Source of the DNA: Falciphora oryzae
Lineage: Eukaryota > Ascomycota > Sordariomycetes > Magnaporthales > Magnaporthaceae
Length of the DNA: 64,000 bases
Direction of reading: 5' to 3'
Assembly (NCBI GenBank): GCA_000733355.1
Contig: JNVV01000021.1
Coordinates: 20,917-84,916, forward strand
Shown here one piece after another: positions 53,250 through 64,000 of the stretch. A program made the translations under genes and the position numbers. Every line of letters starts with the position of its first letter. Position 1 is the stretch's first letter. Under the pieces are notes generated by a model. That model was given only the letters and a program-made list of their open reading frames with translations, was not told where the DNA came from and searched no databases.

Positions 53250-53730
53250 CGTGGCAGCGGCCGTGGGTTTCGGGATGGTGTTGGTTCCTTGTAATGATTT
53301 GGCGCAATGGCGGTGGTCGCTGGACCGCAAGATGCAGATGTTTCCGTCAGCGTCGCGACAACGGCGATTTTTTTTTTTCCAACACGCCCGATAAGCCATT
53401 GCCGATAACACCCCCCTGCCTATGTACGGTGGCGGGGTGGCTGCTAAATGACAGGGGTTGATGCTGCTGTGGGGAGCTCCCTTCAGGGACGCAGTCATCA
53501 CTTCTCCCGCTATTGGTGGCGTTTGACCCCTCCAGAAAGTCGCTGCGATAACGGACGATGGAAGCGTCAAATCTCAACATCGAACCCTCACGTCGTTGCT
53601 TTCAGAGGTCAACCCAGTCATTCTTTGTGATAGAATCATCCTTTTTCACGCAGATTTATCATTCTCTCCTCGTTTGCTTAGCCGTCTCTGCAACATTTCT
53701 TTAGAAATATCCCAACAGGAGCGGTTAAAA

Positions 53731-54484
53731 ATGGCGACAGCTCAAAGATGGGCGGCCTTGGCTCGCGATACCAACGAGACCAAGGTCAAGCTTGCTCTGA
53801 ACATTGACGGTGGCGAGCTCCCGCCAGAGACGCACCCTGACTTGTTGAAGCAAGACGCCGAGGGCCACGCTTCACAGGCGAGCAAGTCGCAGAGAATCAG
53901 CATACACACGGGAATCGGCTTTCTCGATCATATGCTGCACGCCCTCTCTAAGCACGCTGGCTGGAGTTTGCTACTGCACTGCAAGGGCGACCTGCACAGT
54001 ACGTCCGCACCCCACCACCCTCCTGGACACTGCAAGGCCCCTGACTGACTCTCCCTTTCCTACTCCCAAAGTCGACGACCACCACACCGCCGAAGATGTG
54101 TGCATAGCCCTCGGCGACGCCTTCAAGTCGGCCCTCGGCAGCGCAGCCGGCATCGCGCGCTTCGGCTTCGCGTACGCGCCGCTCGACGAGGCCCTGTCGC
54201 GCGCCGTGGTCGACATCTCAAACCGGCCCTTCGCGGTGGTCGATCTTGGCCTCAAACGCGAGAGGATCGGCGACCTGTCGTGCGAGATGATCCCGCACTG
54301 CCTACAGAGCTTCGCGACCGCCGCCCGCGTCACCCTGCACGTCGACTGCCTGCGAGGGGATAACGACCACCACCGCGCCGAGAGCGCCTTTAAGGCCCTC
54401 GCCGTCGCGGTGCGCACCGCGACCTCGCGCGTCGCCGGCAAGGAAGGGGAGGTGCCCAGCACCAAGGGCACGCTGAGCGTCTAG
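53731..54484 (+). CDS. HIS3: Imidazoleglycerol-phosphate dehydratase (histidine biosynthesis)
   Basis: Two exons, 53731-53998 and 54072-54484, with a 73-bp intron; 226 aa, the usual length for fungal IGPD. Metal-binding His-rich motifs are present: [31 protein letters not shown] (created across the splice), [12 protein letters not shown] and [17 protein letters not shown]. It dehydrates imidazole glycerol phosphate to imidazole acetol phosphate, the sixth step of histidine synthesis, using Mn2+. The ATG is preceded by TTAAAA (A at -3). I did not see a clear Gcn4/Cpc1 TGACTCA box in the 480-bp promoter. Confidence 0.95.
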
Positions 54485-54670
54485 GCGAACCAGCGCGGGC
54501 TGTGGCACTACGCGCACGTCCCCGCACGCTTCCACGACCGCGGCCGCAGATTCCGCGGTGGGGGCTGCGGGCGCGAGGAGGCCTAGTATGGCACTGCGAA
54601 CCGCTGCTTGCACACCCATCTGCCTGTCGCCCGGTTGGGCCAGCCGGGGATCGTGGCCCCCAAGCCGATG

Positions 54671-54916
54671 AGGCCATGGCAGCGACTGTCCGTGCCATTT
54701 AGGGAACTGGCCGAGATGATGACGGGTAAAAGAGACAGCGAAAGCTACATTTACAAACCGGCGTCACGTTCGGACTCTGCAAGCAGCAGTTCTTACTATT
54801 CTGCACAGGAGTCCCTCGGGGAAGATGGCTTGATTGAGTTCCAACATGCTTCGACGGGCCACGTCGCGCGCCTAGAGCTTTCAGTGGTCTATGATCAGTC
54901 ACCTGCAGAGGACTGA
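54671..54916 (+). CDS. Small hypothetical frame downstream of HIS3 (weak)
   Basis: 81-aa frame from an ATG at 54671 (MRPWQRLSVPFRELAEMM, SSSYYSAQESLGEDGLIE, VARLELSVVYDQSPAED). Composition is natural, but there is no recognisable family or clear promoter. It may belong to a gene whose 5' exon lies in 54485-54670. Confidence 0.3.
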   Translation, partial: RPWQRLSVPFRELAEMMTGKRDSESYIYKPASRSDSASSSSYYSAQESLGEDGLIEFQHASTGHVARLELSVVYDQSPAED

Positions 54917-55969
54917 GTCTATCAGTCCTTATCTTACTGCGTTTTCTCCAGGAGCTAGCCTGCCTCTCTAGGGGTGTTGGTATTGGCCATTCTACCCTGC
55001 AGATATCCCTAGGGGACGGGGTTTGCGGGCTGTAGCGTCCACGTGTTTGTCGCATTTTGGAGTCAAGATATGTGATCGATAGCCGGGATCGAAACGGGTG
55101 CTAGCGATCGTCTTTTTCGAGTAAAAATAGAAATAGAAAGCGTAATAATCGTCTTAAACAAATGTCTGTTGGTTTGCCCGCAATCGTGATATGGAGAGTT
55201 CATCTCAAAAATCGGCGTCTGCTGCATTTACATCCCGCAGCGATCATAAACGTTATTCCACCCGCCGCCCATCCAATCTACATATTTTTGCTAACATAAC
55301 CAGCCCAAATTAATGTGCCGCGTTCGAGCGCTATTATTAACCAGATGAAATTTACTTTTGGCTACCCTCCTAGTCATTTCTATCATTTCTATAAGAGGGC
55401 GGGCAGATCAAGGGTAACAGGCGGAGCTTGGTGCCTTCGGTCTGCGCTCTCCCTTTCCTTTTCCCTTTCCTTTTCCCTTTCACGTTTCCGAGCCTCTTTT
55501 CCCTCCGCAACGTTCTGGGCGACGTTACCTCCCCAGGTGCCAATGCTTGCAAAGAGGTTGAGGGAAGTGATTACTAACGGTGGTATAAACTTTATGATCC
55601 CTGTGGGGTGTAAATTTGCTCCTGGCCCCAATGAGTTGAGTCCAGAATGTTGCACAGCGTAATGACCAAAGATGATCTGACGTAATTGTTGATTGATTCC
55701 CTTCTGCCCGACTGTGTCCCTCTCGACGAGCGGTCTGCAAAATTTGCACTGAACGCGTCTACGGCCACACAGCTCGTGCACCATTACTAATCAGAATTAC
55801 ACGTGACCGAACAAACTTGCACATGGTGCAACACAGAATCGCAAAACGGAAAGCGGAGACACCCACGTGAGCAAATCCCGATGGAAGCCCGTGACGAACA
55901 ACCTTCCAAACTCCCAGCATCGCAGCCTTCAGAGTCTTCCTCTCCCCACCGAGCCCAATTAATGCCCGC
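54917..55969. other. Mostly non-coding region with a pyrimidine repeat
   Basis: A CTTTCCTTTTCC repeat (about 55440-55480) lies here. A minus-strand frame 55784-55389 (ATG start, 131 codons; HPTGIIKFIPPLVITSLNLF) has some natural composition but ends in KERE repeats made by the pyrimidine tract. I do not call it with confidence. The 5' flank of the gene at 55970 is included. Confidence 0.35.
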
Positions 55970-56460
55970 ATGCCTCAGGCCGCGATGCGCAGCAACGACG
56001 CCCTGAAGGGGGAGGAGGCCGTCGGGGCCGGGCAGGCGGCGGCGCGGGGGGCGGCCTATGGCGCGGCGCGATGGGGCGTCGGCTTCGCCATCCTGGGCGC
56101 CATCGGCTATTTTGTGTCGCCGATATACCGGGGGCTTACCATCCAATTCAAGACGTATGTTTTTTCCACCCGGACAACAAACATGTGTCACACGCACACC
56201 CACCCCCGCTGCCTTTTACATAGAAATGGAAATCGCTTAACACACCCGCCATTAGCTACATCCAAATGTCGGGGATGGTGTTTGGCGGCATGATCGAGGC
56301 GGACAACCAGCTGCGCGTCTACGAGGCCAACATGCGCCTGCGCAGAAAGGAGATCCGCAGCCAGATGGTCCGCGCCGCGTATGAGCGGGAGCTCCAGGAG
56401 CTCGAGGGTGGCCAGCCACTGGAACCGCAGGAGGGCAGGCCAGCTCAGCCAAAGAGATGA
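55970..56460 (+). CDS. Small conserved fungal membrane protein
   Basis: Two exons, 55970-56154 and 56256-56460, with a 101-bp intron; 129 aa (a start at the second ATG, 55985, would give 124). Gly/Ala-rich hydrophobic segments GAAYGAARWGVGFAILGAIG and YIQMSGMVFGGMIEADNQL flank the conserved SPIYRGLTIQFKT, which continues as YIQMSG across the splice. The C-terminal half is a charged helix (MRLRRKEIRSQMVRAAYERE). The layout is that of a small mitochondrial inner-membrane protein found across Sordariomycetes; no function known to me. Confidence 0.78.
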
Positions 56461-56768
56461 AGCCGATATAGACTAACATCGTCTGTCACTGCTGCCACCA
56501 ATTGTCAAAATTTCTTTGTAAAATACGGGCTGGGGCTGGGAAGCGGGTACGGCGTTTTATCAACAGCCTCAACGCACAAATGGACACGCCAGACATACGG
56601 ATAGCGTGAGAGACATTCATGTATTGGCCCGAAAGGTTGAGTTTTCCTCCAATCCTGAACGCCGAGACACGCCTATCAAAGTAAACAGAAATCATCTCGA
56701 AAATCGTCACGTCAGCGGTAGCTTGTCATGAGGAACCCCAGAGGTGGGCGTAAAAGAAAGCACGCCTT

Positions 56769-58034
56769 TTATTTCTTGGCCGGGGGCCTCTCAAACTTCT
56801 TGGGGTCCATGTTCAGCTTGCACAACCTGACGACGCACCCGCTCAGCTGCAGCAGCGTCTGGACGCCCTCGAGGATCTTCATATGCGCGAAGCCAATCTC
56901 CTTGATGAACTCGAGCTTTGCGTGCTCGCTTAGCGTCGGGATCGTCTTTGTGACCTTGAACATGGTGCTGATGATGTCGTGGCTCGAGTAGCCGAGGTCC
57001 CACAGCTCGCGCAGCCCATCTAGAGCGCTGCCCACGTTGCCCTCGTGGCACGCCTTGAGCATAGCCTGCACCTTGATGGGGTGCGGCGAGTCGACAACCT
57101 TGAAGACGTTGTCGCCGGAAACGAACCCGAACCCGGCGTGCGTCGACTGCAGGTTGTTGATGGCCTGGCGCATGTCGCCCTCGGCGCTGAAGACGAGCGC
57201 CGCCAGCCCGTCCTCGCTGTGCTGCACGCCCTCGGCCTCGATGATCTGCAGCAGGCGCCGGACCACCTGCGCGTCCGTCAGGCGCGCGTACCGCAGGATG
57301 GCGCACCGCGACTGCAGCGGCTCGATGATCTTGTTGGACTGGTTGCACGCAAAGGCGAAGCGCGTCGTGTTGGAGTAGATCTCCATCGTCCGCCGCAGCG
57401 CCTGCTGCGCCCCCGACGTCATGCTGTCCGCCTCGTCCAGGATCACCAGCTTGTGTCGCCCTGCCGGCAGCGTCACCTTCTTCTGCGCGAAGCCCTTGAT
57501 TCGGTTGCGGACGACGTCGATTCCTGTTGCTCGCCGGAGAGAGGGCCGAGCTCGTCAGTCCCGTGTGTTTCCTCTGCATCGTGTGCGTCCATCGGACCGG
57601 AAACAATGGGGGGGAGGAGCCTCACCTCGCTCGTCACTGGCATTCAGCTCCAGCACCGCCTCCTTGTAGGCGTCGCCCAGCAGCTGCCGCGCCAGGCAGA
57701 GCACGCTCGTGGTCTTTCCGATGCCGGGCATGCCCGAGATGATGACGTGCGGCATGTTGCCATCTTTTGCGATGATTTTTAACCGCTCGATCGTCTCTGT
57801 GTTGCCGACCACGTCGTCGAGGAATATCGGTCTGTACTTCTCCACCCTGTTCGCGGGGGAAAAGTGTCAGCGCAAGATCGGGGTTGCTTTGTCGCTTCCT
57901 CGATACGCAGCTGAGGCCGGGACCTACCAAGGAAGCTCGTAGTTGGGGGCGCCATTTGAGGTCGCCGTCAGCGCCTTTTTCGCTGCCGCCGTCGAGGACT
58001 CTCCCTTCTCTTCTATTGTTTTTGCTGACGGCAT
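56769..58034 (-). CDS. RFC4: Replication factor C subunit 4
   Basis: Three exons: 58034-57928, 57846-57626 and 57523-56769; introns 81 and 102 bp; 360 aa. Begins [14 protein letters not shown], then the RFC signature [20 protein letters not shown] (interrupted by the first intron), Walker [11 protein letters not shown] (about 74-83), [16 protein letters not shown] (joined across intron 2), Walker [12 protein letters not shown] (about 136-145), sensor [17 protein letters not shown] and the C-terminal collar helices ending [10 protein letters not shown]. The [15 protein letters not shown] block is typical of Rfc4 (human RFC2). It is a subunit of the clamp loader that opens PCNA for DNA replication and checkpoint signalling. 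Confidence 0.94.
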
Positions 58035-58352
58035 CTTGTTGGGTGTGGTTGCTGTGTGGTCGGCGACAGTGCATGCGGAGGAATTCGTCACTAGGCGGGC
58101 CCAAGATATCGTTGGCCCAGCACTTTACACGCCTGGCTCACCGTCGCGCCGCGTCGCGTCTTGCGTGGTGTTGGGTCGAATTCGGGCCCATTTAATCATA
58201 TACGCTAGCCCCACTACGGCAATAATTTCTACGTAGGGACCCATCATTCAAGCAACCGTGATTTTCTGCCTCCTGAATCAAGCCCTCCGACCTTTCCAGT
58301 ATGTATAATGGTCACGCCTCATAACGCCATGTTCCTGCAAAACCAATCGCCT

Positions 58353-60459
58353 TTAATCCTCATCCTGCTTGGCCAGTCGCCTGTTGGCCTTGTGCTTCTG
58401 CCCACCCTTGAAGTGCTTCTTCCCCGACGACATCAGTCGCGCGTCCTTGGGGTCGATGTTATTCTCGAGTGCGGCCATGATCTTGGCTTTCCTCCCGCTC
58501 AGTTGCTTGCCCGAAGCCATACCCTGCTCCGTGTACTTGTGGCTAAACGGCATGTTGAGGTGACCGCCATTGCGTCCAGCCGCGAAGAAGGTCTTGTCAA
58601 GCTTCTCGCTCTTGGGTCCCGCAGGCAGCGCTTGGAGCTCCGTCCCCGCCAGAGAGATGGTGTCGTCGGAGATCGACATGGCATCCAGTGCCTGCATCAA
58701 AGCAAGCCTGCGCTTTGTCGGCAGGTGGGCTAGATCATAGAGCTCACGGTTGTACTCGGCAGGGTCGTAGTCGCCGGGAGGCGGCTCGCAGTACAGAAGC
58801 TTGCCGTTGACATAGTCCTTCAGGACGTACCTCGCCGCCCTCGACTCGTCCGGTTGGGCATTGCCCGTTTTGGTGAAGCCACGCGCACGAGCGTAGGCAA
58901 CCAGGAGCTCCTCCGCGGTTGGTATGCCCGTGCCACCCTCCTCCTCCGGGCGCGTCCGGATAGTGATTCCGTACACGGCCTCCAGGAACGCCTTGGGTAT
59001 CCTCCTGGCAACCAGTGCGACTGGACCGGTGAACTCACGGAGCTGGTCGATTGGCAGCACACCATTGCAGACAAGCTCTCCTTTGGTTGTTGCAAAGTTG
59101 GGGAAGACCAGACCCGGGCAGTCGCACAGCACAACCTTGTCGCTGAGGTGGATTGTCTGGAAATGCTTCGTCTTGCCGGGAGTTGCCGAGACTGAGACCT
59201 TCTTCGCGCCTATCAGGGCGTTGATGGTGGATGACTTTCCAACATTGGGGTATCCGACCAGCCCGATCTGCATCTTGTGATTCGGGTCTAGTTTGGCACG
59301 AGGTCAGTTGGTGGCTCACATGGTTTTCTGATGCCCCTGCGAAATACTGAAATCTTACCTTTGTTTTCAGGGGCGTGCTTTAGGAAAATCTCCTCCAGCT
59401 CTTCCACCGTAATGATCCTTGTGTCCAGATCCTCGTCCTCTGGGTTTTGCTCCTGTCCAGCGTCAACGTCTTCTCCAGTCTCCTTGCTTTCGTCAGCCTC
59501 CTCGGCGTCTTTTGGTTCGAGACTCGCGCCGCCCTCCGCAGCAGCCGATCCCTCCGCCACGTCTTCTTCCTCCTCTGATTCCTCCTCAGCCCCCCGGGCC
59601 TCGTTCATCTCTTTGGCAAGGTGCGCAGAGAAGAATTTGTGGGCGATCTTGGCGCCCTTGAGATACTTGGCCCATTCCCTGCGCTGGTTGTAGCTCATCA
59701 TGTCGGCCTTGTTGATGAGGAGCAGATTCTCCTTCTTGGGGTCGACATCCTTGACATATTGCTCCAGATCCTCGGACCTGAACATGAGAGGGTTTCGAGC
59801 ATCCACAATCTGCACAACCAGGTCGGACCTCTCAATGACTCTCCAGAGCTGCCTCCACACCTCGAGGTTCCGCTCAAAAGGGGTCATGAGCAGGTCGTTG
59901 TTCTCCTGGAGCTCGGCGAGCCCGCGGCGCCAGTTCAAGAAGCTCTCGCGCTCCATGGCATCGAGCTGCTCCGGGGTCGTCGACGAATCCCACTGGGGCC
60001 GGCGCGGCACGGTCAGCCGCGCCCTGTGGGCCCTCTGCTTCCCCAGAACCACCCTCTCCTCGGCGGCCGAGAGCAGGTACGGGTTCTTCTGATCGGTGTG
60101 GACGATCTTGATGTTGTTCATCTTCTCGGCCGTGAAGTCGGTGCCAGCCAACTCGGCGGTCGAGAGGAACTCATCGAGAGCACCCTGCTCAGTAACCGAG
60201 CGCATCTTGACCCACGCCGCCTCCTCCCTGTCATTGGTGATGTACTGTCGGCGCATGGAGTTAGCACTGGCAAAGAAAGCATCGAGGCCGTCAAAGCGCG
60301 GCAGCTCCGGAAGGGCCAATTACCTGCTCGCCCGTGGCATGGTTGGTTCTGGTGACGGCGGCGCCTTTTCTCCTGTCGGTACCCTTTCCCTTGCCAAAAC
60401 GATCGTTCATCAGGGCATTCCCAAGCCCGACGGACGTTTTCGACTTGGCCAGAACCATT
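58353..60459 (-). CDS. LSG1: LSG1 GTPase (60S subunit maturation), with an apparent frameshift in exon 1
   Basis: Exons: 60459-60324, 60244-59359 and 59287-58353; introns 79 and 71 bp. With one surplus base removed from exon 1 the product is 651 aa. Exon 1 begins MVLAKSKTSVGLG; after a run of four Gs (60420-60423 as CCCC) the conserved continuation NALMNDRFGKGKGTDRRKGA is in the next frame. An internal ATG at 60410 would give an in-frame protein lacking the first 16 residues. The rest is intact: circularly permuted GTPase with NKAD (about 222), acidic insertion, G1 GYPNVGKSS (about 348-356), DCPG (about 390), and a basic tail (KKHFKGGQKHKANRR). LSG1 releases Nmd3 from cytoplasmic pre-60S particles. 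Confidence 0.88.
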
Positions 60460-61055
60460 TTGACCGGTGACGCTATCCCGCACGGGGTTCCTCGTGTGCG
60501 AATACTGAAGTATCGATCGCAATTCTGTGGGTTTAGCGCTGCTCACGACGGTCCGGTTTAAAACGAGGAGCAGTGGCGCCGTCAAGAAAATCTGGATGAG
60601 ACGAGAGCAACGCCTGTTGATTAATTCTGTATGTCGAGGGGCAAAAAAAGTCCCCCCAAAACACTTTCTGCGCCAGTCCCTTGGAGTCACAGTCGCATGC
60701 ACCCTCCCTGCGCGGGGCAGTTTAGCTGACGTCGGTGGGGCTCAGGGCTGCCCAGGGCGGGTGCCGCGGGCGCGCTGTCGTAGAGCCATGACGATAACGG
60801 CGGTGATAAAGACGGGTCCACTTAAATTTTCAGACTTGATTTTTTTGTTCCTTGGCCACCCCGCGGCTGTCGCATCCGCACACAAACCGACGTGACCCTC
60901 AGAATTCCCGTCGCAAGCACTTTCAAGAGCCGCCTGATTGTTGTCGACCTGACATCCTCCTCCTGCGAACCGTGCGTATTCGGCACCACAAATGAGCCAG
61001 CCGCAATACTCCCTTTCCTTTCCTTTCCCCAACTTTCTCGTAGGATACCGTCGCC
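60460..61055. promoter_or_regulatory. Divergent promoter region LSG1 / LTV1
   Basis: 596 bp between the start codons of two ribosome-biogenesis genes on opposite strands. No coding potential is supported. A shared promoter would allow co-regulation. Confidence 0.45.
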
Positions 61056-62426
61056 ATGGCGCGGGGCAAGTGGATGTGAGTTTCGCTGGGGTTGTCGAGA
61101 GGCCCCTCTCCCATCTGCCGATCCCACCGGCCCCTATCATCGCAGGTACTGACACGGGGAAAACTCGCGCCGTGCAGAGACAAGAAAACGGCGACGCACT
61201 TCACGCTGGTGCACCGACCGCAAAATGACCCCCTCATCCACGACGAGTCTGCGCCGTCCATGGTGCTCAACCCGACACAACTGCCCAATGCATCCTCCTC
61301 CAAGGGCAAGAAGCTGGATGATCTGGCATCCGAGCTCGGCTCCGACGCATTGAGCATCCGCGACAACGAGGGCGAGGCCGCCAATCACGGCATCTACTTC
61401 GACGACACCGAGTACGACTACATGCAGCATATGCGCGACCTTGGTACCGGGGAGGGCGAGGCTGTCTTTGTCGAGGCCAAGATCGGCCAGAAGGAAGGAA
61501 AGGGCAAGCAGAAACAGTCGCTCGAAGATGCGCTGCGCGAGATGGACCTACGGGACCGCTCAAGCGACCTACTAGACGCGGGGATCCTGCCGACCAGGGA
61601 CCTGCCCCGGGCCACATACCAGTCTCAGCAGGATATCCCAGACGCCATCGCCGGCTTCCAGCCCGACATGGACCCAAGGCTCCGCGAGGTTCTTGAGGCG
61701 CTCGAGGATGAGGCATACGTTGACGAGGATGGCAACGATGATCTCTTTCAGGAGCTTGCCAAGGATGCGAAGGAGCTAAACGAACACGAGTTTGAGGACG
61801 AGTTCTACGATGATGAAGAGGGCTGGGAGTCCGACGCCACAGCAAAGCCGGGCAAGGAGTCCAACGATGGTGGCGATGATGAAGCCCCACAGCTGGTTAG
61901 GGCAGGCGAGCGACCAAGCGAGGGACCGTCGCAGGAGTGGCTGGAGGACTTCAAGCAGTTCAAAAAGGACCAGGGCGGCGAGAGGAGGCCAGGTGCGGCG
62001 GCGGCCCGGGCAGGCGCTGCGGCGCCGTCGGAGCTGCAGTCTTCGATCTGGACGACGACAACGAGCGGCGGGCGGCGCAAGAAGCGCAAGGGCGCTCTGA
62101 CGGACAAGACGGGCCACTCAATGACCTCAGCATCTCTGGTGCGGACCGAGGGCCTGACCCTGCTCGATGCTCGGTTTGAACGGATCGAGGAGGAGTACAC
62201 CGCCGACTTTGGCAATGACGAGCTCGGCTCTGTCGTTTCGGGGATGTCGATGGCGTCCAGCGTGCAGGGACCGATGCGGTCGGACTTCGACGGCATCTTG
62301 GATGACTTCCTTGGCGCTCAGCCGAATAGGGGAGAGAAGAAGGGGAAGAAGCATTATAAGGGCGGCCTGGCTGAGCTGGATGAGATTAGGAGGGGCCTAG
62401 GGCCGGCGAGGATATCAACCCGCTGA
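61056..62426 (+). CDS. LTV1: LTV1, 40S ribosome assembly/export factor
   Basis: Two exons, 61056-61075 and 61178-62426, with a 102-bp intron (GTGAGT donor, CAG acceptor); 422 aa. The first exon encodes MARGKW and the join gives MARGKWIDKKTATHFTLVHR, the conserved LTV1 N-terminus. Then PQNDPLIHDESAPSMVLNP, GIYFDDTEYDYMQHMRDLG, ATYQSQQDIPDAIAGFQPDMDPRLREVLEALEDEAYV, acidic tracts (DEFYDDEEGW), SQEWLEDFKQFK, TLLDARFERIEEEYT and a basic tail (KKGKKHYKGGLAELDEIRRG). LTV1 joins pre-40S particles late and is phosphorylated before release. Full length for the family. Confidence 0.92.
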
Positions 62427-64000
62427 ATGCCAAAACCAATAACGAATTTATGCCCTTGATGACTGGATGGAATTAGGGATACTTTGGTCCAACTCATACC
62501 CGGATTGTGTTAATTGTGACATACAAAAGCAATGTAGGATGCTGTCCTCTTGTTTTGAGCACTGCTTACCAAACGGAAACATTATCTCGGCCGAGTGGTG
62601 AAAGTAAACACATTTACAAATGCTCAGATCCTGTGATAGTTGTCCGGAGACTCACCTAGCATCGTCCCACTACCTGTCAATGCCTGACGTTCTCTGAAGA
62701 GGCTTGCCTGCAGCGGCCCGCTCTTGATTTATCGCCGGAGGCCTTCGACTTCCAACTTCAGGAATGGTTCTACTTTTATTTGCCCATCTTGCCGGGTCTG
62801 TTTGTGTTTCGATACCGGCGCTATGTAGCGTTTTTCGTCATTTGCTCAGTTAAGAATTGAAAACGAGACGATGGGTGTAAAGGCGTCATGAACCCGGATT
62901 AGAGCCAGAACGGGCGGGTCTTTCAGCCTGGTAATCAGCTGAAACGACTTTTTATATGATCAAAACCTTTCTTTCGGTAAGGCTGCCCCGGCATTATATT
63001 ACGGCTTGTCATGTCGATTGCCTCAAAAAGAAAAGGAAGGAGAAAAAAAAGGAATTTGATGGTGAATCCCCCAGATCCAGTCCCACCCACGGTCGTCTAC
63101 CGGCACTAGGTTACAACAGTATCATAACATTTTCACAGTGAAGTTGCCATGGACGTGGTAGCAGCCCTGTCAACTACTATGACGTGGGTAGCGCGCATAG
63201 CGGGAGTTGAACCCGCGACCTTGTGGTGAAGATATTACTGTCCTCAAAGACCACTCGAGCTATCCCCAAGACCACTCGACCACCATCTGTTTCGTTAAGG
63301 AAAGCTTCAGGGGAGAGACCTTTTAAAGCTACCTCCCTCTCTGTGGGCCCGGGCAAACAAAGGGGGACGTCAAGCGGCTTTCAATATCAGATGGAAGTCA
63401 GCTGGTGACGCCAACCCTACCACTCACCCCACACGGGGCCGCAGGGATGGGTACTGAGCAGCTGAACGTCAAAGGTAACGGAGCCAATAGGCTTTGCTGT
63501 CCAGCACTTCGAGAATCTGTGCTATTGCGGCCCGTGCGTAAAGCCCGGCGTCAAAAACTATCTCAAGTGTAAGACGGTCATCGAGAATGCGGATGGACGC
63601 AACCGCCCGGTGACACTAAACCTATTATTAAGTCTCCAACCCCGTACCCGCCTTCCTCTGTTGTAATGGTTGCTCGGCAAGAAATGTCACAAATGAGGTG
63701 GATACCGTGGGCCCACCTCAGGGCCCAGAGGCCTACGTGATTGTAACTTGGTTCCTGCCACGTCCGGTTAACAGCCGAAGGCTGATCAGTTTCGGTTCAA
63801 TATCACGAACTTGCCCTACGTCACGGATGCTCCCTAACAGCTACAAAGCATCCGGCCTGCCCTACAGTAAACTCCAACACTTCAGCACACTCGTGTATAT
63901 AGACCCCAAGGAACTCCCACCCTTTATCACACTCATTTTAATAGGTTAGAGATACAGATCAGCCTTTTAGGCCTACTGCATGCCCTCTGCTTTGCAATAA
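62427..64000. other. Terminal intergenic region
   Basis: 3' flank of LTV1 and then non-coding DNA. Small frames (60-83 codons) have no recognisable domain. A tRNA-like sequence lies at 63190-63290. No protein gene supported. Confidence 0.45.
63190..63290 (-). ncRNA. tRNA-like sequence (pseudogene or SINE-like), duplicated A box
   Basis: On the minus strand a perfect T-arm is present: GCGGG-TTCAACT-CCCGC (63216-63200), with a good B box (GGTTCAACTCC). An A-box-like TAGCTCGAGTGG (about 63263-63252) lies upstream at suitable spacing. The segment AAGACCACTCGA (+ strand) occurs twice, 21 bp apart (63247 and 63268), giving two A-box-like copies. However, no matching 7-bp acceptor stem and no clean anticodon stem can be formed, so it is more likely a tRNA-derived pseudogene or SINE head than a working tRNA. 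Confidence 0.4.

Noticed and set aside
1..64000. CRISPR arrays, bacterial operons, 5S rRNA
   Set aside because: No spaced short palindromic repeats, no ribosome-binding sites or operon spacing, and no 5S-like sequence was seen; the genes are spliced and eukaryotic.

Overview
The window is nuclear DNA of a filamentous ascomycete (Pezizomycotina), most likely Sordariomycetes and possibly Chaetomiaceae-like. Evidence: short spliceosomal introns (about 57-370 bp) with GTRAGT donors, CTAAC branch sites and CAG/TAG acceptors; GC-rich coding DNA beside an AT-rich island full of C-to-T/G-to-A decay that looks like repeat-induced point mutation (RIP); and fungal families such as HET-ankyrin, NACHT-ankyrin, Zn2Cys6, Pet127, a single-chain mitochondrial transhydrogenase, LOC1, LTV1 and LSG1. 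Exon joins below were read by eye and checked for phase; the total coding length divides by three for every spliced model listed as intact.

Left part (1-10 kb): a repeat-rich island. It holds a RIP-decayed, 5'-truncated Tad-like LINE (about 705-2520), unassigned AT-rich decayed DNA with a 123-bp tandem repeat (to about 5240), a mosaic of inverted modules with a 15-bp minisatellite (5413-6262), then a small proline-repeat gene (7333) facing a kinase-like gene (9626).

Middle (10-31 kb): NAD(P) transhydrogenase (minus strand, 10392-14054, five exons including 16- and 32-nt terminal exons), then an accessory stretch with a HET-ankyrin gene (15745), a small secreted cysteine-rich protein (18898), a broken phosphorylase/NACHT/ankyrin NLR with a MITE in an intron (20406-23600), a small Cys/His-rich protein (24158), a membrane-anchored zinc metalloprotease with a tandemly duplicated exon (26010) and a stand-alone RNase H protein (29771). 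Two members of another MITE family lie at 29047 and 40590.

Right part (31-64 kb): mainly conserved housekeeping genes. They are a small membrane protein interrupted by an assembly gap, a Zn2Cys6 regulator, a rhomboid protease, Pet127, the SCC4/MAU2 cohesin loader, an ABHD1/3-type esterase, LOC1, HIS3, a small membrane protein, RFC4, LSG1 and LTV1. LOC1, LSG1 and LTV1 all serve ribosome assembly or export. LSG1 carries an apparent +1 frameshift in exon 1. The last 1.5 kb has no recognisable protein gene but carries a tRNA-like sequence with a duplicated A-box region.

The least ordinary part is 15.7-28 kb: HET, NLR and secreted-protein genes are the usual components of fungal non-self recognition, and here they sit with recent rearrangement marks (MITE insertion, frameshifts, exon duplication). 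I find no clear evidence for a wholly new system.
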